Shown: piece by piece, positions 1-8,887 of the stretch
How the letters are laid out: each line of letters begins with the position of its first letter
How positions within the stretch are numbered: position 1 is the stretch's first letter
Assembly (NCBI RefSeq): GCF_003261575.2
Contig: NZ_CP036175.1
Span: forward strand, 3,596,001-3,660,000
Length of the DNA stretch: 64,000 nt
Direction of reading: 5' to 3'
Source: Klebsiella huaxiensis
GTDB lineage: Bacteria; Pseudomonadota; Gammaproteobacteria; Enterobacterales; Enterobacteriaceae
The notes under the pieces: model-generated
Databases searched by the model: none
What the model saw: only the letters and a program-made list of their open reading frames with translations
Told to the model about the DNA's origin: nothing
Translations under genes and position numbers: made by a program

Positions 1-1
1 T

Positions 2-931
2 AGCCTGACTGGCCAACTGACTTCACTGCTGATTGTTAGTCTGCTTATCGGCATGGCGGCAACAATGGCTCAGGATATCGTACCGGCTGCGGCCATCCTG
101 GCTCCGGCGGGCAAACAAGGGAAAATGGTGGGTACGGTTATGACCGGCCTGCTGCTCGGGATCCTGCTCTCGCGAACCGTCAGCGGATTAGTCGGTGCCT
201 TGTTCGGCTGGAGAGTGATGTATCAGGCCGCAGCTGTCAGTATCGCGCTGATTGGCCTGGTCATGTGGCGCGTGCTGCCACGCTTTGAAATTCACTCAAC
301 CCTAAGCTACCCGCAGTTGATGAAATCTATGGCGCATCTGTGGCAACGCTATCCGGCACTGCGTCGCGCCGCATTTGCTCAGGGTTTCCTTTCTATTGCC
401 TTCAGCGCATTCTGGTCAACGCTGGCGGTCATGTTGCTGGCGCATTATCAGATGGGGAGCGCGGTAGCCGGCGGGTTTGGTATTGCAGGTGCCGCCGGGG
501 CGCTCGCCGCACCGCTGGCCGGAGGCCTCGCCGATAAATTTGGGGCAGAAAAGGTTACGCAATTGGGTGCCGCGCTGGTTACCGTCTCTTTTGCTCTGAT
601 GTTCCTGCTACCGATACTGCCGCCGCACGGCCAGCTGATCCTGATAGCCATCTCGGCTATCGGCTTTGACCTCGGGCTTCAATCCAGCCTCGTGGCCCAC
701 CAGAATCTGGTTTATGGTCTGGAACCTCAGGCACGTGGTCGCCTGAACGCGCTGCTGTTCACCGGGGTATTTATTGGTATGTCACTGGGCTCCGTCCTTG
801 GCAGCAAACTGTATGTAGCTGCGGGCTGGAGTGGCGTGGTGACGTTGGCGGTCATTACCGGTGCGATTGCTCTTGGGATCCGCTTACTGGAAAGCGCCCG
901 GGTCGTCTCGGCACAGCGTACCGTTAGGTAA
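2..931 (+). CDS. MFS transporter, C-terminal part (5' end outside window)
   Basis: The reading frame is open from the first bases of the window, so this is the C-terminal ~310 residues of a longer protein. An internal Met lies at 53 but is not the start. The visible part has about eight hydrophobic segments and an MFS loop motif (GGLADKFGAEK) in the middle. It resembles the DHA1 drug/sugar-efflux type of major facilitator; the substrate cannot be told. It converges on murJ and shares a bidirectional terminator with it. In E. coli the flagellar flgN-flgM-flgA genes occupy this side of murJ, so this is a lineage-specific neighbour. Confidence 0.8.
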   Translation, partial: SLTGQLTSLLIVSLLIGMAATMAQDIVPAAAILAPAGKQGKMVGTVMTGLLLGILLSRTVSGLVGALFGWRVMYQAAAVSIALIGLVMWRVLPRFEIHSTLSYPQLMKSMAHLWQRYPALRRAAFAQGFLSIAFSAFWSTLAVMLLAHYQMGSAVAGGFGIAGAAGALAAPLAGGLADKFGAEKVTQLGAALVTVSFALMFLLPILPPHGQLILIAISAIGFDLGLQSSLVAHQNLVYGLEPQARGRLNALLFTGVFIGMSLGSVLGSKLYVAAGWSGVVTLAVITGAIALGIRLLESARVVSAQRTVR

Positions 932-932
932 A

Positions 933-967
933 AAAAGCCGCTCTGCATAGATTGCAGAGCGGCTTTT
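933..967. terminator. Bidirectional terminator between MFS gene and murJ
   Basis: A perfect 15-bp inverted repeat (AAAAGCCGCTCTGCA / TGCAGAGCGGCTTTT) with a 5-nt loop. It has a T-run on either strand and lies between two convergent genes. Confidence 0.9.
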
Positions 968-983
968 ACTTTATCCTGTCGGC

Positions 984-2519
984 TCAGACCGTACGGCGCG
1001 CGAACTCTTTCACCCGAAAACCGAGCAGTAATAGCGTCGCGAAGTAGGCAATGACGCCAACCGCAACAACCGCCATCAAACGCAGCAGACGCAATGGCAT
1101 CGTCCCCAGCGACCACTCAGGCATCACGTACATCATGCCGAGCAGCGCCGCAGCCATCACCACTACCGCAACCACCAAGCGCAACAAGAACAGGAACCAG
1201 CCCGGCTGAGGAGTGAAAATTTTCTGCTTGCGCAATTGCCAGTACAACAATGCGGCGTTAAGGCAGGCAGCCAGGCCAATCGATAATGACAAACCCGCGT
1301 GCTTCAGCGGGCCAATAAATGCCAGGTTCATTACCTGCGTCATAATAAGCGTGACTATCGCTATTTTCACCGGCGTTTTGATGTCCTGACGCGAATAGAA
1401 GCCGGGAGCCAGCACTTTCACAACAATCAGTCCCATCAGGCCAACGGAATATGCCACCAACGCACGTTGCGTCATCGCCGCATCAAAGGCGGTAAATTTA
1501 CCATACTGGAACAACGCAACGGTTAGCGGCTTGGCGAGTATCCCTAGCGCTACGGCGCTGGGCAGCGCAAGCAGGAAGCACAGGCGCAACCCCCAATCCA
1601 TCAACCGGCAGTACTCATCATGGTTGCCGCTGGCGAAACTCTTGGACAGCGAAGGTAGGAGGATGGTCCCTAGCGCCACACCCAGCACGCCGGATGGGAA
1701 CTCCATCAGGCGATCGGCGTAATACATCCACGAAACGGACCCGGAGACCAAAAACGAGGCAAAAATAGTGTTAATGATCAGAGATATCTGGCTGACGGAT
1801 ACGCCAAGAATTGCCGGACCCATCTGCTTAACTACCCGTACGGCTCCCGCATCTTTGAGATTAATTCGCGGTAGCACCAGCATGCCGATTTTTTTCAAGT
1901 GCGGCAGCTGATAGGCGAGCTGTAAAACACCGCCAACCGTCACCGCCCACGCCATGGCCAGCATTGGTGGATTAAAGTACGGCGCAGCAAACAACGCAAA
2001 ACCAATCATGCTCACGTTGAGGAAAGTTGGGGCAAAAGCAGGTACCGAAAAACGGTTCCAGGTGTTGAGAATCGCACCAACCAAAGAAGCCAGCGAAATC
2101 AACAGAATATAGGGGAAAGTGATGCGCAGCAGCTGCGTCGTCAGCAAGAACTTATCAGGCGAATCAGCAAACCCTGGCGCCGTCACGGTAATCACCCACG
2201 GTGCCGCAAGCATACCGGCAACGGTCACCAAAGCCAGTATCAGCGTCAGTAACCCAGAGACATAGGATACAAAAACGCGAGTCGCGTCTTCGCCCTGCTT
2301 GCTTTTATATTCGGCAAGAATTGGCACAAAAGCCTGAGAGAACGCGCCCTCAGCAAAAATACGCCGTAAAAGGTTTGGTAACTTGAACGCGACGAAGAAG
2401 GCGTCGGTTGCCATTCCTGCACCAAAAATACGAGCGACAATCGCATCACGCGCAAAACCCAACACGCGCGAAAACATGGTCATCGAACTGACTGCCGCCA
2501 GTGATTTTAAAAGATTCAT
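984..2519 (-). CDS. murJ: Lipid II flippase MurJ
   Basis: The 511-residue protein is the inner-membrane flippase that moves lipid II to the periplasmic face for peptidoglycan synthesis; it is essential in E. coli. It starts MNLLKSLAAVSSMTMFSRVLGF, with the conserved Arg-rich early segments (RDAIVARIFG, PNLLRRIFAEGAFSQAF) of the MviN/MurJ family. Hydrophobic segments run to the C-terminus as expected for 14 helices. Length matches the E. coli protein. Upstream lies yceM on the same strand, separated by a terminator-like hairpin, so murJ probably has its own promoter within 2520-2631. Confidence 0.97.
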   Translation of the reverse strand: MNLLKSLAAVSSMTMFSRVLGFARDAIVARIFGAGMATDAFFVAFKLPNLLRRIFAEGAFSQAFVPILAEYKSKQGEDATRVFVSYVSGLLTLILALVTVAGMLAAPWVITVTAPGFADSPDKFLLTTQLLRITFPYILLISLASLVGAILNTWNRFSVPAFAPTFLNVSMIGFALFAAPYFNPPMLAMAWAVTVGGVLQLAYQLPHLKKIGMLVLPRINLKDAGAVRVVKQMGPAILGVSVSQISLIINTIFASFLVSGSVSWMYYADRLMEFPSGVLGVALGTILLPSLSKSFASGNHDEYCRLMDWGLRLCFLLALPSAVALGILAKPLTVALFQYGKFTAFDAAMTQRALVAYSVGLMGLIVVKVLAPGFYSRQDIKTPVKIAIVTLIMTQVMNLAFIGPLKHAGLSLSIGLAACLNAALLYWQLRKQKIFTPQPGWFLFLLRLVVAVVVMAAALLGMMYVMPEWSLGTMPLRLLRLMAVVAVGVIAYFATLLLLGFRVKEFARRTV

Positions 2520-2545
2520 TAACGTGTAATTCCAAAACCCTGGAG

Positions 2546-2569
2546 TAAAACGCCCGCAAATTCGGGCGC
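2546..2569 (-). terminator. Probable terminator after yceM
   Basis: On the minus strand a CGCCCG/CGGGCG stem is followed by TTTT. It is placed between the yceM stop and the murJ start. Confidence 0.6.
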
Positions 2570-2631
2570 TGGAAAGTGGCGATAGTCTACCGAGTTCATG
2601 ATGAAATACTACTGCCAGATGTTACAACGGG

Positions 2632-3555
2632 TTATTCACTCATCGCCTCTCGCCAGAGTTTTTCCACGATGCGCTGGGCCAGCAGCGCCTGCTCGCCTGC
2701 AGTTTCGGGAACCGTCTGATTTTGCACACATTCAATAAAATGGCGCGCACAGCCGGCAAATCCACGTTGCTCGAGAGTCGTTTGCCAACCGGGAACCGGA
2801 CGTTGTATTACGCCGAACCCACGCTCTTCTTGCCACTCTCGCATATCCCGTACTTCATATAGCCCACCATCGGTCACTGCCTGCACCCACTCCCGCTGGC
2901 TACCGCCGCGACGGTGCATGCTGGTTGTGACCTGAATTTGTGCGGAGCTGAAATGATGTTCCGCGTAAAGCATTTCACCTTGCGCCGTCGTTTGCAGCGT
3001 TCCGCTGCTCAAACGCACCTTATCACCAGCCAGCCACAATGCTGTATCGACAACATGTAAATAGTCATCCAACAGTGTAAAGCGCAGATCGTGGCCCACG
3101 CTGTCGCTGCGGTGCTTATCCATTCGCAGCGAGGCCGCATTGCCCAATTGCGCTTTTAGTTCACGATACAGTGGCGCAAAACGACGGTTAAAACCCACCA
3201 TCAGCGTTAGGTTACGCCGGGCTGCCAGTTCTACCAGTGACTCCGCATCGCCGAGCTTATCCGCCAGCGGTTTATCAACGCAGACATGAACTCCAGCATT
3301 GAGCAGTTGGCTCACAATTTCATAATGTGAAGCCGTTGAAGTGTGCACGAATACAGCGTCACACTGTGCTGCCAGTTGCTCTAGTGAATCGGCATAGGGA
3401 ATACGCCAGGTTTCGCAGACAGGCAACGCCTTCTCTTTTCCACGGGACCACGCCGCCTGTAGCGTCCAGCCGTCCGCGGCCCCCAGCACCGGCAGCCAGG
3501 CCTTTTGTGCGATCCCCCCTAAACCAACAACACCTACGCGTAGTTTTGCCGACAT
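2632..3555 (-). CDS. yceM: Gfo/Idh/MocA-family oxidoreductase YceM (MviM)
   Basis: A 307-residue NAD(P)-binding protein. The N-terminus has the Rossmann motif VGVVGLGGIAQKAWLP (residues ~7-22). The substrate-side motif CVDKPLAD (~92-99) corresponds to the EKP motif of the Gfo/Idh/MocA family, with Asp in place of Glu. The substrate of YceM is not known. Its stop lies just upstream of murJ, and its start is 2 bp after the yceH stop. The yceH-yceM pair is therefore very likely co-transcribed, as in E. coli. Confidence 0.93.
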   Translation of the reverse strand: MSAKLRVGVVGLGGIAQKAWLPVLGAADGWTLQAAWSRGKEKALPVCETWRIPYADSLEQLAAQCDAVFVHTSTASHYEIVSQLLNAGVHVCVDKPLADKLGDAESLVELAARRNLTLMVGFNRRFAPLYRELKAQLGNAASLRMDKHRSDSVGHDLRFTLLDDYLHVVDTALWLAGDKVRLSSGTLQTTAQGEMLYAEHHFSSAQIQVTTSMHRRGGSQREWVQAVTDGGLYEVRDMREWQEERGFGVIQRPVPGWQTTLEQRGFAGCARHFIECVQNQTVPETAGEQALLAQRIVEKLWREAMSE

Positions 3556-3557
3556 GC

Positions 3558-4205
3558 TTAATCTCCCAGATGAGCCAGCAGTGAATCCAGCCGCGCTTTT
3601 AGCTCTGCCACTTCCTCTTCCAGAACCTCAACACGGGCCTGAAGATCATCACCCTGCGGTGAAACGGCTTCCACTGCGGTGATAAGTGAATCCATATCAT
3701 CGCAGAAGAGATGCATATAGCGACTTTCACGTTTTCCCGGCTCACGCGGCAAGCGCGCGACATACGGACCGTCTTCGCGTTTAGCCAGGTTTTCGAGAAC
3801 GTTTTCAACTTCCGCCATATCGCTGAATTCATGCATCCGTTGTGCTCGTCCCCGGAGTTCACCAGGCGTCTGCGCGCCGCGCAAAAGTAGCGTGGTGACG
3901 ATAGCCACCTCCGCAGAAGTTAATTTCAGATCGCCAAACTCAGAGTTGCAGAAACGTTGTTCATATTTGGTCACCCGGTTGCCGAACCCACTCACCGTGC
4001 GCAAGTAGTGTCGTTTCACTAGCGTATCAAGGAGGTCCTGAACATCGCTCTCACTTAACGACATCACCGGCTCACGGTTCGTTTTCTGATTACACGCGGT
4101 CACGACCGCATTAACCGATAGAGGATATTGCTCCGGCGTGGTGACCTGTTTTTCCAACAGGCAGCCAATGACGCGCGCTTCATGCGCGGTTAACTGATAT
4201 TTCAT
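3558..4205 (-). CDS. yceH: DUF480 protein YceH
   Basis: A 215-residue protein of the YceH/UPF0502 (DUF480) family, whose members fold as two winged-helix domains. The start MKYQLTAHEARVIGCLLEKQ is typical. The C-terminal ~30 residues (ARVEVLEEEVAELKARLDSL) look like a coiled coil. The biochemical role is not established. It sits 9 bp downstream of rimJ and 2 bp upstream of yceM, in a likely rimJ-yceH-yceM transcription unit. Confidence 0.93.
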   Translation of the reverse strand: MKYQLTAHEARVIGCLLEKQVTTPEQYPLSVNAVVTACNQKTNREPVMSLSESDVQDLLDTLVKRHYLRTVSGFGNRVTKYEQRFCNSEFGDLKLTSAEVAIVTTLLLRGAQTPGELRGRAQRMHEFSDMAEVENVLENLAKREDGPYVARLPREPGKRESRYMHLFCDDMDSLITAVEAVSPQGDDLQARVEVLEEEVAELKARLDSLLAHLGD

Positions 4206-4214
4206 GATGTCTCC

Positions 4215-4799
4215 TTAGCGACCCGGGATCCAGTCCGGTGTCGTCAACGCCGTCAATACATGATCGCGCCACTGCCCGTCGATCAGCAGATAATCTTTGG
4301 CGTAACCCTCTTTTTCAAAGCCCAAACGCGCCAGTAAATCGCCGCTGCGTTGATTATGCGGCATATAGTTTGCCATTATGCGGTGGATATGTTGCGTGCG
4401 TTGCATATAGCGAATGGCCGAAGTTAATGCTTCGAACATCAGTCCCTGTCCCTGCCATTTCTCACCGATGGAATAACCGAGATAACAGGCGTGAAACGAC
4501 CCGCGCACGACATTGGAAAAATTCGCCACGCCGACAATTTCTTTTTCTTCTGCATCAAGCAGAGCAAAATAAAATGCCGAACCTTGCTTATGAAACTCCG
4601 AGATCATCGACAAACGCGCCTGCCAACCGGAAGGGTAACAGTGGCTGTCATCGCGCACTGGCTCCCAGGGTTTTAAGAACCCTTTATTCTCCGCGTAATA
4701 ATCGGCCAGACGCCAGGCGTCACGATCGTGAACCAGGCGTACCACCAGCCGGTCCGTCGTCAAACGCACCTTCGGTACGTTACTGCGATAGCCAAACAT
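4215..4799 (-). CDS. rimJ: Ribosomal protein S5 N-alanine acetyltransferase RimJ
   Basis: A 194-residue GNAT-fold acetyltransferase that acetylates the N-terminal alanine of ribosomal protein S5. It contains the acetyl-CoA binding region YSIGEKWQGQGLMFEAL (~109-125) and the typical RimJ N-terminus MFGYRSNVPKVRLTTDRL. It heads the rimJ-yceH-yceM unit and is divergent from mdtH; the 229-bp gap holds both promoters. Length equals the E. coli protein. Confidence 0.96.
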   Translation of the reverse strand: MFGYRSNVPKVRLTTDRLVVRLVHDRDAWRLADYYAENKGFLKPWEPVRDDSHCYPSGWQARLSMISEFHKQGSAFYFALLDAEEKEIVGVANFSNVVRGSFHACYLGYSIGEKWQGQGLMFEALTSAIRYMQRTQHIHRIMANYMPHNQRSGDLLARLGFEKEGYAKDYLLIDGQWRDHVLTALTTPDWIPGR

Positions 4800-5028
4800 T
4801 CCCCTCTCCTGTTCCCCTGACGCAATACTTGCTCACTTTACTATACCTGTCCTGCACGGCAGTGTGAAAACAGCAACATACCATTTTCTGCACCATCTCC
4901 GCTTTTCGATGAATAGCCTCTATCGTTCTTGCATTTTGATAAAAAAATATTGTCGCAAGTTAGCTGGGAAAATAACCTTCTACCCCGCAGAATGTCAGAG
5001 CTTATCCTTATTTTTCCCTGGAGGGGAA

Positions 5029-6236
5029 ATGTCCCGCGTATCGCAGGCACGGAGCCTGGGTAAATATTTCCTGTTAGTCGATAACATGCTGGTGGTGCTC
5101 GGCTTTTTTGTCGTATTTCCGCTGATCTCTATTCGCTTTGTCGATCAAATGGGCTGGGCAGCACTCATGGTCGGGATCGCACTCGGTCTGCGCCAACTGG
5201 TGCAGCAAGGATTAGGTATCTTTGGCGGCGCAGTTGCCGACCGTTTCGGCGCCAAACCCATGATCGTCACCGGCATGCTAATGCGAGCTGCCGGTTTTGC
5301 TGCCATGGCCGTCGCCCATGAACCGTGGGTATTATGGTTATCCTGCATTCTCTCCGGTCTTGGCGGCACCCTATTCGACCCGCCGCGAGCAGCCCTGTGG
5401 TCAAACTGGTGCGCCCGCATCAACGTGGCCGCTTTTTCTCTATTCTGATGATGCAGGACAGCGCGGGAGCGGTAATCGGCGCGCTGTTAGGCAGTTGGCT
5501 ATTGCAATATGATTTTCGTTTGGTTTGTAGCGCCGGGGCAGCGTTGTTCATCGTCTGTGCGGCGTTTAACGCCTGGTATCTTCCTGCCTGGAAACTCTCT
5601 ACGGTGAAAACGCCCGTGCGTGAAGGACTGGGCCGGGTACTCCGTGACAAACGCTTTGTCACCTATGTTCTGACGCTGACGGGCTACTATATGCTGGCGG
5701 TTCAGGTCATGTTAATGCTGCCAATTATGGTCAACGACATTGCCGGTTCTCCTTCAGCGGTAAAATGGATGTATGCCATTGAAGCGGCTATTTCGCTGAC
5801 TCTGCTTTATCCGATTGCCCGTTGGAGTGAAAAACGCTTTCGCCTTGAACATCGCTTAATGGCCGGCCTGTTGGTCATGACGCTGGCCATGATGCCGATT
5901 GGCTTAAGCAGCAACCTACAGCAACTGTTTACGCTGATCTGCATCTTCTATATAGGTTCCATTATTGCTGAACCCGCGCGTGAAACGCTGGGGGCTTCGC
6001 TGGCGGATGCCAGAGCCAGAGGTAGCTACATGGGCTTTAGCCGCTTGGGATTAGCCTTTGGTGGTGCCTTCGGTTATGCCGGCGGAGGCTGGCTTTTTGA
6101 CGCCGGTAAAGCCGCCGGACAACCGGAGCTACCGTGGCTGATGTTAGGCATCATCGGCTTTGCAACGTTTATCGCGCTGTGGTGGCAGTTCAGCCCGAAA
6201 CGTTCGACCTCCGGAATGCTGGAGCCGCGCACCTGA
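5029..6236 (+). pseudogene. mdtH: mdtH, MFS multidrug efflux protein, broken by a single-base frameshift
   Basis: The intact family member is a 402-residue 12-helix proton-driven efflux pump for quinolones. Here the reading frame opens at 5029 (MSRVSQARSLGKYF, SD GGAGGGG just upstream). It matches MdtH up to LFDPPRAAL and then runs out of frame to a stop at 5446-5448. The rest of MdtH (VKLVRPHQRGRFFSILMMQDS onward) continues uninterrupted in another frame to the stop at 6234-6236. One missing G around 5395-5400 (CCCTGTGGTC where CCCTGGTGGTC is expected) explains it. With that base restored the gene encodes exactly 402 residues. It could be a real inactivating mutation or a sequencing/assembly error; the absence of other damage suggests it is recent or artefactual. 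Confidence 0.92.
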
Positions 6237-6301
6237 GTTGCCGGCCCCTCGTTTCTCTTCCATAATGAATTCAGGACACTCAGTCACTATGGAGGAGAAA
6301 C

Positions 6302-6949
6302 GTGAAGTTATATATCTACGATCACTGCCCATTCTGCCTTAAAGCCCGCATGATTTTCGGTCTGAAGAATATCCCCGTCGAACTGATCACGATTCTGGAG
6401 GATGATGAATCAACCCCGACCCGAATGATCGGTCAGAAGATGGTGCCTATTCTGCAAAAAGATGACAGTCGCTACATGCCGGAAAGCATGGATATCGTGC
6501 ATTACGTCGATAAACTGGATCGCCAACCGCTGCTCACCGGCCCACGTAATCCGGCGATTGAAACCTGGTTGCGTAAAGTCAACTCCTATGCCAACCGCCT
6601 GCTGATGCCCCGTTTCGCAAAGTCTGCCTTTGATGAATTCTCCACTCCTGAAGCGCGCGCTTATTTTGTGAATAAGAAAGAGGCGTCAATTGGCAGTTTT
6701 GCCGATCATCTCGCACATTCCCCCGGGCTAGTTAAGAACATCAGTGACGATCTGCGGGCGCTGGATAAACTGATAGTTCAGCCGAACGCCGTTAATGGGG
6801 AACTGTCTGAAGATGATATTCATCTTTTTCCGCTACTGCGCAGCCTGACGCTGGTCGCAGGTGTGAGCTGGCCAAGTCGCGTCGCCGCCTACCGCGATAA
6901 TATGGCCAAACAGACGCAGATTAATTTACTGTCATCTATGGCCATTTAG
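6302..6949 (+). CDS. grxB: Glutaredoxin 2 (GrxB)
   Basis: A 215-residue glutathione-dependent oxidoreductase with a glutathione-S-transferase-like fold: an N-terminal thioredoxin domain and a C-terminal helical domain. The active site near residue 9 reads CPFC, whereas the E. coli protein has CPYC. The start codon is GTG, with a strong SD (GGAGGAGAAA) 3-4 nt upstream, giving the family N-terminus MKLYIYDHC. The C-terminus KQTQINLLSSMAI is nearly invariant. It lies 65 bp after mdtH. Confidence 0.96.
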   Translation: MKLYIYDHCPFCLKARMIFGLKNIPVELITILEDDESTPTRMIGQKMVPILQKDDSRYMPESMDIVHYVDKLDRQPLLTGPRNPAIETWLRKVNSYANRLLMPRFAKSAFDEFSTPEARAYFVNKKEASIGSFADHLAHSPGLVKNISDDLRALDKLIVQPNAVNGELSEDDIHLFPLLRSLTLVAGVSWPSRVAAYRDNMAKQTQINLLSSMAI

Positions 6950-7085
6950 ACCTAAGGCAGCGAAAGGTTTGGTCGTTCGCTGCCACCTCGCTTCTTTTTC
7001 AGTCTTTTCCGCTAACACCTCCCGTGCTGGTAGGCCATGCTGCTTTGTGTCAGGATGAACCTATGGCATGACATTAAGGAACCCA

Positions 7086-7646
7086 ATGAAAAAGATGTTT
7101 ATCGCGGCCGCGCTTATTGTTAGCGGCCTTCTGAGCGGCTGTAACCAGCTTACGCAATATTCAGTTAGCGAGCAGGAAATCAACCAGGCGCTGCAGAAAC
7201 GTAATCACTTCGCCAAGGATATTGGCCTGCCTGGCGTAGCGGATGCCCACATTGAGCTGAAAAACCTTACCAGCGCCATTGGTCGTGAAGAACCGAACAA
7301 AGTGACGCTAAGCGGAGTGGCGAATTTAGATCTGAATTCATTATTCGGTAACCAGAAAGCAACCATTGATCTGAAGCTCAAGGCGCTACCGGTATTTAAT
7401 AAAGAAAAAGGGGCCATTTTCTTGCAGGAGATGGAAGTTGTTGATGCGAAAGTCCACCCTGAGAAACTACAGTCTGTCGTCCAAACGCTAATCCCTTATC
7501 TCAATCAATCACTACGTAGCTACTTCAATCAACAGCCCGCTTACGTGCTGCGCGAAGATGCCAGCACTGGCGAAGCATTGGCGAAAAAGTATGCTAAAGG
7601 TATCGAGGTGAAACCAGGGGAGATCATCATCCCCTTCACCAATTAA
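7086..7646 (+). CDS. yceB: Lipoprotein YceB (DUF1439)
   Basis: A 186-residue predicted lipoprotein. The signal peptide MKKMFIAAALIVSGLLSGC ends in the lipobox LLSGC, so Cys19 becomes lipidated. The remainder is the DUF1439 domain; proteins of this type have a lipid-binding-like fold, but the function of YceB is not established. I chose the Met at 7086, with AAGGA 6 nt upstream, rather than the in-frame ATG at 7068, because it begins the signal peptide. The gene is followed by a strong terminator and then pyrC. Confidence 0.92.
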   Translation: MKKMFIAAALIVSGLLSGCNQLTQYSVSEQEINQALQKRNHFAKDIGLPGVADAHIELKNLTSAIGREEPNKVTLSGVANLDLNSLFGNQKATIDLKLKALPVFNKEKGAIFLQEMEVVDAKVHPEKLQSVVQTLIPYLNQSLRSYFNQQPAYVLREDASTGEALAKKYAKGIEVKPGEIIIPFTN

Positions 7647-7651
7647 TTCTT

Positions 7652-7677
7652 CGGGCGCTTCAGCGCCCGTTTTTTTA
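7652..7677 (+). terminator. Terminator after yceB
   Basis: The stem CGGGCGCT/AGCGCCCG with a short loop is followed by seven T. Confidence 0.9.
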
Positions 7678-7683
7678 CGGAAA

Positions 7684-7768
7684 TTGATGCAAAGGAAAAC
7701 GTTTACGCTTATCCTTAGTGCCCGGCAAAAACAGCCCTGATGACTGAACTTATTAGCCGGAGCCTTCC
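7684..7768 (+). promoter_or_regulatory. pyrC promoter and start-switch leader
   Basis: The -35 TTGATG (7684-7689) and -10 GCTTAT (7707-7712) are 17 bp apart. Transcription should begin around TGCCCGG (7719-7725). CCGGC (7722-7726) can pair with GCCGG (7756-7760), which overlaps the pyrC Shine-Dalgarno GGAG (7759-7762). This is the layout of the known E. coli/Salmonella pyrC switch. There, C-starts made when CTP is high form the hairpin and block translation, while G-starts made when CTP is low do not. Confidence 0.8.
7693..7708 (-). promoter_or_regulatory. PurR operator of pyrC
   Basis: Read on the minus strand, GCGTAAACGTTTTCCT matches the PurR consensus ACGCAAACGTTTTCNT at all but two positions. 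It overlaps the pyrC -35/-10 spacer. Repression of pyrC by PurR is established in E. coli. Confidence 0.8.
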
Positions 7769-8815
7769 ATGACAGCACAATCCCAGGTATTGAAAATCCG
7801 CCGCCCTGACGACTGGCATATTCATCTGCGCGATGACGATATGTTAAAAACCGTCGTGCCTTATACCAGTGAATTTTATGGCCGGGCGATCGTGATGCCG
7901 AATCTGGTCCCTCCTGTCACCACAGTAGAAGCCGCCATCGCCTACCGCCAGCGTATTCTTGATGCCGTCCCTGCGGATCATGATTTTACACCGCTAATGA
8001 CCTGCTATCTGACCGATACACTCGACCCGGCAGAACTGGAACGCGGATTTAACGAGGGCGTGTTTACTGCCGCCAAACTCTATCCGGCCAATGCCACGAC
8101 CAACTCCAGCTATGGCGTTACCAGCACCGATGCCATCATGCCAGTGCTTGAGCGTATGGAAAAACTGGGCATGCCGCTGCTGGTTCACGGTGAAGTCACC
8201 CACCCAGATATCGATATTTTCGACAGAGAAGCACGCTTTATTGACACGGTCATGGAGCCTTTGCGCCAGCGTCTGCCCGGCCTGAAGGTTGTCTTCGAAC
8301 ATATCACCACGAAAGACGCCGCTGAGTATGTACGCGATGGTAACGACCTGCTGGCGGCCACCATTACCCCTCAGCACCTGATGTTTAACCGCAATCATAT
8401 GCTGGTTGGCGGCGTGCGCCCTCACCTTTACTGTCTACCGATTTTGAAACGCAATATCCACCAGCAGGCACTGCGTGAACTGGTCGCCAGCGGTTTCGAG
8501 CGAGCCTTCCTTGGTACTGACTCCGCCCCGCATGCCCGTCACCGCAAGGAGGCCAGTTGCGGCTGCGCAGGTTGTTTCAACGCGCCAACCGCGTTGGGAA
8601 GTTACGCGACGGTGTTTGAAGAGATGAACGCCCTACAGCACTTTGAAGCTTTTTGTTCACTTAATGGCCCACGTTTCTATGGTCTGCCGGTCAATGAAAC
8701 CTATGTTGAACTGGTGCGTGAAGAAAGCACAGTGGTAGAGAGTATCTCGCTGCCAGGCGATTCACTGGTGCCGTTCCTCGCCGGAGAAACCGTGCGCTGG
8801 ACGATGAAAAAATAA
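7769..8815 (+). CDS. pyrC: Dihydroorotase (PyrC)
   Basis: A 348-residue zinc amidohydrolase that cyclises N-carbamoyl-aspartate to dihydroorotate, the third step of de novo pyrimidine synthesis. Visible features are the metal-binding HIH of PDDWHIHLRDDDM (~12-24), the carboxylated Lys in FTAAKLYPANATTNSS (~100), VHGEVTH (~139) and the Asp of FLGTDSAPHARH (~247-258). Length is the same as in E. coli. It is transcribed alone behind the leader described above. Confidence 0.97.
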   Translation: MTAQSQVLKIRRPDDWHIHLRDDDMLKTVVPYTSEFYGRAIVMPNLVPPVTTVEAAIAYRQRILDAVPADHDFTPLMTCYLTDTLDPAELERGFNEGVFTAAKLYPANATTNSSYGVTSTDAIMPVLERMEKLGMPLLVHGEVTHPDIDIFDREARFIDTVMEPLRQRLPGLKVVFEHITTKDAAEYVRDGNDLLAATITPQHLMFNRNHMLVGGVRPHLYCLPILKRNIHQQALRELVASGFERAFLGTDSAPHARHRKEASCGCAGCFNAPTALGSYATVFEEMNALQHFEAFCSLNGPRFYGLPVNETYVELVREESTVVESISLPGDSLVPFLAGETVRWTMKK

Positions 8816-8848
8816 ATCCCACGCTCCCTGTTGTAAACGTGCAAACGA

Positions 8849-8868
8849 TACTGTATAAATAAACAGTA
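8849..8868. promoter_or_regulatory. LexA (SOS) box of dinI
   Basis: TACTGTATAAATAAACAGTA contains a perfect CTGT-N8-ACAG core. It lies 20 bp upstream of dinI and overlaps its promoter. Confidence 0.95.
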
Positions 8869-8887
8869 CATTACACAGGGGGCAATT

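Noticed and set aside
4864..5028. N-terminal extension of mdtH upstream of 5029
   Set aside because: The frame is open but unlike MdtH, and a strong SD precedes the ATG at 5029, which begins the known family N-terminus.
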